A stretch of DNA of 64,000 bases from Neocallimastix lanati (nom. inval.) (Eukaryota; Neocallimastigomycota; Neocallimastigomycetes; Neocallimastigales; Neocallimastigaceae), in NCBI GenBank assembly GCA_016946835.1, contig JACVTC010000042.1, positions 1,222,501-1,286,500 of the forward strand. Reading direction: 5' to 3'. Shown here one piece after another: positions 57,301 through 64,000 of this stretch (positions within the stretch are counted from its first letter, which is position 1; every line of letters starts with the position of its first letter). The translations under genes were made by a program, and so were the position numbers. The notes under the pieces were generated by a model. The model ran no database searches. It worked only from the letters and a program-made list of their open reading frames with translations, and was not told where the DNA came from.

Positions 57301-58655
57301 GTGTTCTTTGTATTTTTTGTTTTTTATTTTTAAATTATCTTAATTTTAATTTTTCTTGTTCTAGAGGTTTCTCCATAGAAATTGTATCTTAAATATTTTA
57401 TAATGTTTATAAATTATTATATAAGTTATTTTTATTTATTTTTTTTAAAAAAATTAAAAAATTTAATTAATATTTAAGATTTGATGATAACTTGAAACAG
57501 GTATGAATTGAGATTTTTAATCCGTCAAACACAATATTTGTAATAAATAACTTTTACTAATAATGATATAACTTGTTTTATAAAATTGTATTTCCTGAGT
57601 TGATTGATATAAATCTTATCAATCTTAATTTACATATTTAAATAAAAATAAGTAAATGTTAAATAATTAATATAATAAAAATATAATATATTTTCTCTTT
57701 ACAAAATAATAATTATTTTCTTTATAACATTTTATTTATTTTATTTCAAATTTATTAATATATATAATAACATATTTATACTAAAAAATTAATAAATATT
57801 TATTTTTTTTTTACTTTTTTATTTTGTCAAAATTCTAATAATATTAATAATAATAATAATGATAAAATAATAAAAAAATATCAAAAATTTTATTTTTATA
57901 TATATATTCATTTTTCTATTATTATTAATTTTTTTTGGATTCATATAGTTTTAACATTAAAATCTTCAATCATTACTTTAAGAATTGATAATATAAAATA
58001 AAATTATAATATTATTAAAAAATATTAAAAAATTTAATATTTATATTTATAAAATAATAAAATTTTAGCAATCGAATTAATAATATTTAGAATATTCAGA
58101 AAATTAATGAATAATTTACGATATTATTCAGTTATAGATATAACTCTTAATATTATGTGATAATTTTATATTTTCTAATTTAGAAATATATAAGAAAATA
58201 ATAATATTTTAAATTACGAAAACAAAACTAACAATCTTTCTCTTTTTAAAATAGTTTAATAAATTTATAATACGTTTTAATTTGATTTTTACTTATTTTA
58301 CTATTAATTAAGAAAATATTTAATAATATTTAATTATAATACTAATATTAGTATCAACAATTCTAATAAATATGATATAATAGCCTTATTACTAATAGTT
58401 ATAATGATAAAAATAAATAAAACAATAATACTAGTACTAATATTAATAATAAAAAATTTTAACGATAATTATATTATATATTACATATTGTATTTATAAA
58501 TAAAATAAGTAATATTTCGGAAGGGTATTTTTTTAATATTTTTATTAATAAATATTAAGAATAAATAATAAAATCAAAACTATTTTATTATTACATTTAT
58601 TTTTCTTTTATTTATATTTTTCTTTTTCTTTTTCTTATTATTAAATACATATAAA
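57301..58655. other. AT-rich stretch without genes
   Basis: No feature is supported. There is a small (AAT)n at about 57846-57860. Confidence 0.45.
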
Positions 58656-59040
58656 ATGGAGATATTAACTAATGATTATAATACAATTATTAATGAAGCA
58701 TTTAATTTAGCAGGATGATATTTCAATAATAGTTATATTTAAAATATTAATAAGTTAATATCATGATAAATTAAATAAATAAAATATGAATTAAACATCA
58801 TATAAAAAAAATTACAAAATTAACCATTAATAATAATTTTATGGCTGTTAAAAAAACAAATCAAATTATTCTAATAAATGCATTCTAGGTCATGCTTATT
58901 ATTATATATATTTACGTTTAGAAGGTAAATTACTATTTTCTGAACATGTAAAAACGTTTTCTTCCAAATACATGTCATTACCAATACTGTGTTCTTACGA
59001 AATGAATTTATTAATCAAACTAAACTCAAATGAATCCAAA
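58656..59040 (+). pseudogene. Unrecognised coding remnant
   Basis: ATG 58656 opens M-E-I-L-T-N-D-Y-N-T-I-I-N-E-A-F-N-L-A-G to TGA. Near 58880-59040 a shifted frame reads L-G-H-A-Y-Y-Y-I-Y-L-R-L-E-G-K and S-L-P-I-L-C-S-Y-E-M-N-L-L. Both look protein-like, separated by stops and AT-rich DNA. No family is recognised. Confidence 0.25.
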
Positions 59041-59263
59041 TAACTGTGCTAAATGACCAATAGAAATTAAAATTAACAAGCAGTAAATTCTTATATTTTA
59101 TTTTTTAAGGAATTTCTTTGTTATTTTGTGTATGTATTTTAATTATTCAGTATATTTCTCTTGATAAAAAAATAAATTACTATAAGACCTCTCATTATAT
59201 TGAAGTCAATAAATACAGAGAAAATCTTTAGCCAAATATTTATTTCAAAATGTCATTAAAACC

Positions 59264-59311
59264 AATTATTACTATTACTATTACTATTACTATTACTATT
59301 ACTATTACTAC
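59264..59311 (+). repeat. TACTAT hexanucleotide microsatellite
   Basis: About seven copies of TATTAC/TACTAT. A poly-A run of about 38 lies further right at 59440-59478. Confidence 0.9.
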
Positions 59312-59437
59312 TTATCTTATCCTCGAATCTCATAACGTAGTTTTTTAATATTAATATAAAAAAAAAAAAATTTCATGTATTTAAACTTCATGTATTTTTT
59401 TATAAAAAAAATATTATTAAATAAAGTTTATTCCTAG

Positions 59438-59480
<43 letters not shown>

Positions 59481-60009
59481 ACTTATCTTATTATTATTTA
59501 TATTTAATTTATTTGAATAATTAGAAATATTTTATTTATAATAATAAAAACTTAAATTTATATCAAATTATAATAAAAGGTACAATTTCAGAATATGATT
59601 AATTTAATAATTTTTAAAAATAATTACAATAGATAAATTTAAAATATCTAACAATAATATTGAAGTATTCAATATATTAATAGATAATAGATAATTTAGC
59701 CACAATCTAGGAAACCTCAAATATATCCTAGGGAGCTCCAAAAAAAATACCTCAACAATAGGCAAAAGCCTAACATTTAGCAACAATGGGTACAGATCAC
59801 TGAACTAAGTATGACTGTATAAATTAAAAAATATTACATATTACTAATTTATAATTTGTCTACTAATAATTTTTAATCATTTAAAGTAATAAACCTGATG
59901 AAATAAAAAGAAAAACTCTAAACTAGATATTAGTTTATATTTTAAATAATGGAGAGATGATAAATTATTTACATATAGACATTAATCTTATCTTTCTAAG
60001 CCAGCTTTA
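59312..60009. other. AT-rich stretch with a poly-A run
   Basis: 59690-59810 is less AT-biased (for example CTAGGAAACCTCAAATATATCC) and may be a remnant of the element to the right. Its 60-codon minus frame has no motif. Confidence 0.35.
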
Positions 60010-61747
60010 TTTTGATCTATTTAATAATTATTGCAAGTTAAAATGAATGCATTAAAGAATACATTAAAGAAAATATTAGTCAAAGATTTAAAAGGAAATC
60101 CGGATTACCTTTGATGCTTTCTTTTTATTTGTAAAAAAACAAGAAATAACACAGACTTTGCTTTGATTATCGGCGGTTAAATCCTTTAATTATTAGAAAT
60201 GGCTAACCTCTAATAAGAATTAATTACTTGATTAACGTCTCAAAAAGATCCAAATTGCTTTTAAGATTAAATCTGAAAACAGACAACAATATTGTTAACG
60301 TAAAAAGTCCATCAACGTTAAATACAATGTAGACTCTTCATATCAAAATTTGATTTAAGTATCTCATACAGGCCCTGGAACTAAAAGTGAAAAGTAGGAC
60401 ACCTAATCAAGAATATCAGATTATTATGAAAAATATTTGCCCATAAAACCTGTTATTCCTAATGATAAAATAATATAATATGCTGTATTTCCAACGTTAA
60501 TGTTGATAAATTGATAAATTGATAAATATACAGAAAAAAGTGATATTCCGTATTCAAGGTAGGAGTAAACTAAATCAAAATCGAAATAAATCAAAAGCTC
60601 ATTTCTTCGTATTATTTATTATGTTTTACAATTTCTTATGATGAATAATAGTTTACATCTTCTTTGAACAAAGATACTACTATAATGAATCAAAGAATTT
60701 TGCAAAAGGAAAGTTTAATATAAACTAAAATAGTACTGGTTACATTTTGTTGTGATGGATAAACTAACTGTATCCAAACATTTGAATAACTAAATCAAAA
60801 CTGCTAAAATGTTTCTAAAGTATAAATTTATATTTCACTGATAATAAAAATAATAATAATAGATCAAAGAACACAATTCACAAGTCAATTATGAAAAGAA
60901 TTGTTAGAGTTCTATGGAACTGAAGTCAATGTGAATGTATCAGGTCATCACCAAGCCTTAGGTCAAGTGGTAAAATATTTAAGATGCTTTAATGATATTT
61001 AGGAAAATGAAAATTATAGGAATTACTTATTTTTAGTAAAGCTTCACAATAACAATTTTATTTATATATATACCAAAAAATATCCATTCCACACTCTATA
61101 TTATTTCAAAGTTAACAAATCACATAATTTAGAAAATTTAGTATATTCATTAGGAAAAACAAAACTGATCGATTATTTAACAGACAATCTAAGAAAGCTC
61201 AATATCCATGAGATTTAATAGACAAAATAACTAGAAAATATGGATAAAATCGGCAAATATAATTTCCCTATATACAGATTGTTGGACAAAGTATAATTAA
61301 AGAAATCAGAGAATTTAAATTTACCAATATTTAATAAGTTATCTTCCTCAAAGTTAGTACCTTTCAAAATGATTAGTATTGATGAATAGAGGAACTGCAT
61401 GCTGGTCATTACTCGCTCTCTATTTTTCTAAATGTGCCTAGTGTTCCATATTAGTGTCCTTAAACTATACTATAAGTTATCAGAATTTTAATAGCAAATC
61501 ACAAAAAGACCAGAATCATAATCCATTTTTAGGATTTAGGAAACAACAAAATAAATATAAATATCAGTACTTACTTTCCAATAAAAACAATATACAAGAG
61601 GCCCTAAATTTCCAAATAATTAATGAAATTCCCTACTATTTAGATTTATTAGAGGATTACCAATTTTTAGTTATAAGCACTTCATTAATAACGTCGTTAA
61701 CCATTAATAGCGTACTCCTTTGGAAGGGCATTGTTATAGTTACATAA
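60010..61747 (+). pseudogene. Ty3/gypsy pol remnant: RT entry, integrase core and C-terminal tail
   Basis: 60045-60300 gives the RT entry: E-Y-I-K-E-N-I-S-Q-R-F, then L-C-F-D-Y-R-R-L-N and an L-L-R-L-N-L-K remnant of the palm start. After decayed DNA (60300-60840), the integrase core resumes at about 60860: D-Q-R-T-Q-F-T-S-Q-L, E-L-L-E-F-Y-G-T-E-V-N and S-G-H-H-Q-A-L-G-Q-V. The G-H-H-Q-A pattern marks the region of the catalytic Glu, here read as Q. The tail is the 97-codon open frame 61454-61747, with F-R-K-Q-Q-N-K, Y-L-D-L-L-E-D-Y-Q-F and I-T-S-L-T-I-N-S. It parallels 53520-53690. Most of RT and all of RNase H are missing. Confidence 0.75.
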
Positions 61748-63297
61748 TAAATTGATGGCTATTCAATGATAATCTCATGATTACATAATATATCTCTAAA
61801 GAGCAAGTAATTTTATAGCTAACTAAATAAATCTTTATTTAATTTTTATACAATAGTTGTACATATTTTAAATTATATTTCATTTTTATTTAGTATTAAT
61901 ATAAAATTTATATATATTTCGAATTATAGATTTTATAATTTTAAATATTATATATAATAAAGAATATTATAATTAATAAATATCATGTTATTTGTAAAAT
62001 AAAATAAATGTTTTAAATTCTTATTTATTTTCATTTTGATTATATATTTTACAACAATCATTAAATTTTTTTAATTTTTTATTAGATTTAGTAAATAATT
62101 TTTAAAATTAAGTATTATTTGAAAAAATAAGTTTTATATAAAAAATATAATTATTAGATAAAATTATTAAATTTAAATAATAAGAAATTAAATTAAAAAA
62201 AATATTATGATTTTAAAAAATATAAAAAAAATTAATTTTTACTTCTTTTTTAAAATTTTATCTAATTTGTATTATTTATTCATTTAATTATATTATGTTT
62301 TTCTACTTATATTATTAGTATTAAATAGAAATATGCAATTTACATGATAATAAAGCAAAAAATTTCCAAATAACATTATATATAAAATAATTAATAATAT
62401 AATTTGAACAATTAATAAAAAATTAAGTTAATAATATATCAAAATTTATATTAATATTTTTTACATTAATATTAGCTAAAAAAATAAATTATAATTAAAT
62501 TATTTAATATATTACTATAAAGTATTATATTAATGTGATAATTATAATGTCATATTATTTCTAAAATGAATTATATTTATTATTAAAATAACATTATAAT
62601 TATCAATAATAATAATATATAATATGATAAAGTAATATATATTATATTGAAAATATTATATACAATTTGATATAATAAATAAATTAATGGAATAACAAAT
62701 GACTAATTAACTAATATAATTATTTCATTATATAAATTATGAAATTTCTTGGTTTTGGCCGTTTTATTTTCATACAATAGAAATAATTATTTTTCTTTAA
62801 ATTTCTAATTCTTTTTACTACTAATATTTAAAAAAATAAGATTTTAAATTAAATAATAATTTTAGTTAATAGTTTTCAGCCATTTAATTATTTTTATAAT
62901 TTAAATAATATATAAATATCTTTAAAATATAAATATTTAAATATAAATTATTTAATATAAAAGTTTTATTGTTTATTATAAAAAAATTAATAAAGTTTTT
63001 TTTATTAAATTTAAAGTTTTAATTAAAATATTTTTTATTCTTTATATTTTTTACATAATTAAAAATTCATTTAATAATAATTATATTATAAAAAATAATT
63101 TTAATCTTATTATAAAAATAAAATATAATAATTTATAATTAATCAAAATTAACATATCATAAAATATAATCTATTTAGTCAAAATTTATAATTATATATA
63201 TTTAAATATTTTAATTTTACATAATAAAATTATACATAAAATAAATTCTTACGAAATAACAATTTAGTTTTGATAAAATTTTTTAAAAATAAAAAAA
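61748..63297. other. AT-rich stretch, upstream region of the ankyrin gene
   Basis: The first ~120 bases could be a decayed LTR (ACAATAGTTGTACATATTTT at about 61849). The rest is featureless AT-rich DNA up to the A-rich leader before ATG 63298. Confidence 0.4.
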
Positions 63298-64000
63298 ATG
63301 CAAAACTTAGATATTATTACTGAAAATCAAAAATTAGTTTTAGAAATACTGGAATTGAATAACTTTAATAAATTAAAAGATTTTATTAGTTTTATAGAAA
63401 TTCCTATTTTTTTTTTAAATAATACTAATTTTGATTTACTTATTACGGCATTATTCCTAAATTGCTCTCTAAAAATTGTAAAATTAATCTATAATAATTG
63501 TAATTATAATACTTTAAATTATGTAGTTAATTATTCGTACCATTTATATGAAAAGACCAACATCAAAAACAAAGAAAATGTAAATGATATAGATAATTCA
63601 AAAGAATTAATAAATATTAATAATTGTATCAAATCACCACTTTTAGTATCATTGGAGAATTCAGATTTTCAAATCGTTGAATTTTTAATAAAAAAAGGTG
63701 CAGATATTTTTTATAAAATTAATAATAAATATATTTTAGAGATATTAAGAGAAGAAGAATTATTAACAACGAAAAAATTAAATTTTTTATTAAAAAATGG
63801 ATTTTCTCTAAAAAAATTTGATATTGAACGTCTCAGTAACTTTGAATTTAAGTATATCAGAATGTGTTTAGAAAATTATGTATTTGATACAAACTTTATT
63901 AAAAATCTTCTTAATTTATACATGAATGGAAAATGTATTTCTAAAAGAAATTTTAATCATATAATTAATGCTGAAAAAAATAAAATAGTAATTCCAAGAA
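63298..64000 (+). CDS. Ankyrin-type repeat protein, runs off the right edge
   Basis: Open from ATG 63298 (after AAAAAAAA) to the end of the window, 234 codons. Residues ~50-70 and ~118-140 look like ankyrin helices: F-L-N-C-S-L-K-I-V-K-L-I, then S-P-L-L-V-S-L-E-N-S-D-F-Q-I-V-E-F-L-I-K and K-G-A-D-I-F. K-K-G-A-D-I is the consensus hairpin. Between them is a charged Asn/Asp/Lys insert (near 85-110). The later part (L-L-K-N-G-F-S-L-K-K-F) keeps a looser repeat. It is homologous to the pseudogene at 31861-32373, which predicts how it continues past the edge. Codons are A/T-ending but the frame is clean, so the gene is probably live. No targeting signal or enzyme domain is visible. Confidence 0.75.
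   Translation, partial: MQNLDIITENQKLVLEILELNNFNKLKDFISFIEIPIFFLNNTNFDLLITALFLNCSLKIVKLIYNNCNYNTLNYVVNYSYHLYEKTNIKNKENVNDIDNSKELININNCIKSPLLVSLENSDFQIVEFLIKKGADIFYKINNKYILEILREEELLTTKKLNFLLKNGFSLKKFDIERLSNFEFKYIRMCLENYVFDTNFIKNLLNLYMNGKCISKRNFNHIINAEKNKIVIPR

Overview
This window looks like a piece of a eukaryotic genome with extreme A+T richness, most likely an anaerobic gut fungus (Neocallimastigomycota). The evidence is a spliced HECT ubiquitin-ligase gene with short GT-AG introns, Asn-rich ankyrin proteins, a secreted Cys-rich receptor-like protein with an N-run tail, an AAA-ATPase-like fragment, chromovirus-type Ty3/gypsy retroelements and long homopolymer and microsatellite tracts. No prokaryotic operon structure is seen. 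The taxon call is inference; no marker in the window is decisive, and a slime mould or another very AT-rich protist is the main alternative.

Layout. 0-19 kb: decayed host genes among repeats. These are an AAA-ATPase-like fragment cut by the left edge, a small secreted-protein pseudogene, a candidate three-exon gene, a Cys-rich type I membrane protein (8393-9316), a HECT-domain gene with an internal deletion (9662-11200) and a frameshifted multi-pass membrane protein (16340-18740). Between them lie a compact LTR element with exact ends and an unusual tRNA-Lys half-primer site (5068-6123), two nearly identical full-length tRNA-derived SINEs (7098 and 12627) and two large terminal-inverted-repeat elements. 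19-26 kb: TTTTA satellite, two SINE fragments, and a decayed Mutator-like transposon (MULE/FLYWCH transposase on the minus strand) whose ends resemble those of the small inverted-repeat elements in the first 26 kb. 26-33 kb: decayed secreted leucine-rich-like and ankyrin genes.

33-37 kb: a 14-copy satellite with a 295-bp monomer, a higher-order pattern and one invariant 20-bp GC-containing box in every monomer. This is the most striking structure in the window. 37-43 kb: very AT-rich DNA with one open ankyrin gene (39223-40209, minus). 43-62 kb: a graveyard of at least six Ty3/gypsy fragments in both orientations. One ends in a recognisable chromodomain. Many of their stop codons fall where family consensus has Gln (CAA/CAG to TAA/TAG). 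63.3 kb to the end: an intact ankyrin-type gene running off the right edge, whose decayed paralogue sits at 31861-32373.

Functionally this is a repeat-dominated, gene-poor region: few genes look intact, and the main actors are retroelements, a DNA transposon family with its non-autonomous derivatives, Pol III SINEs and satellites. The 28-63 kb part has the composition and repeat content expected of pericentromeric or subtelomeric heterochromatin, but that is inference.
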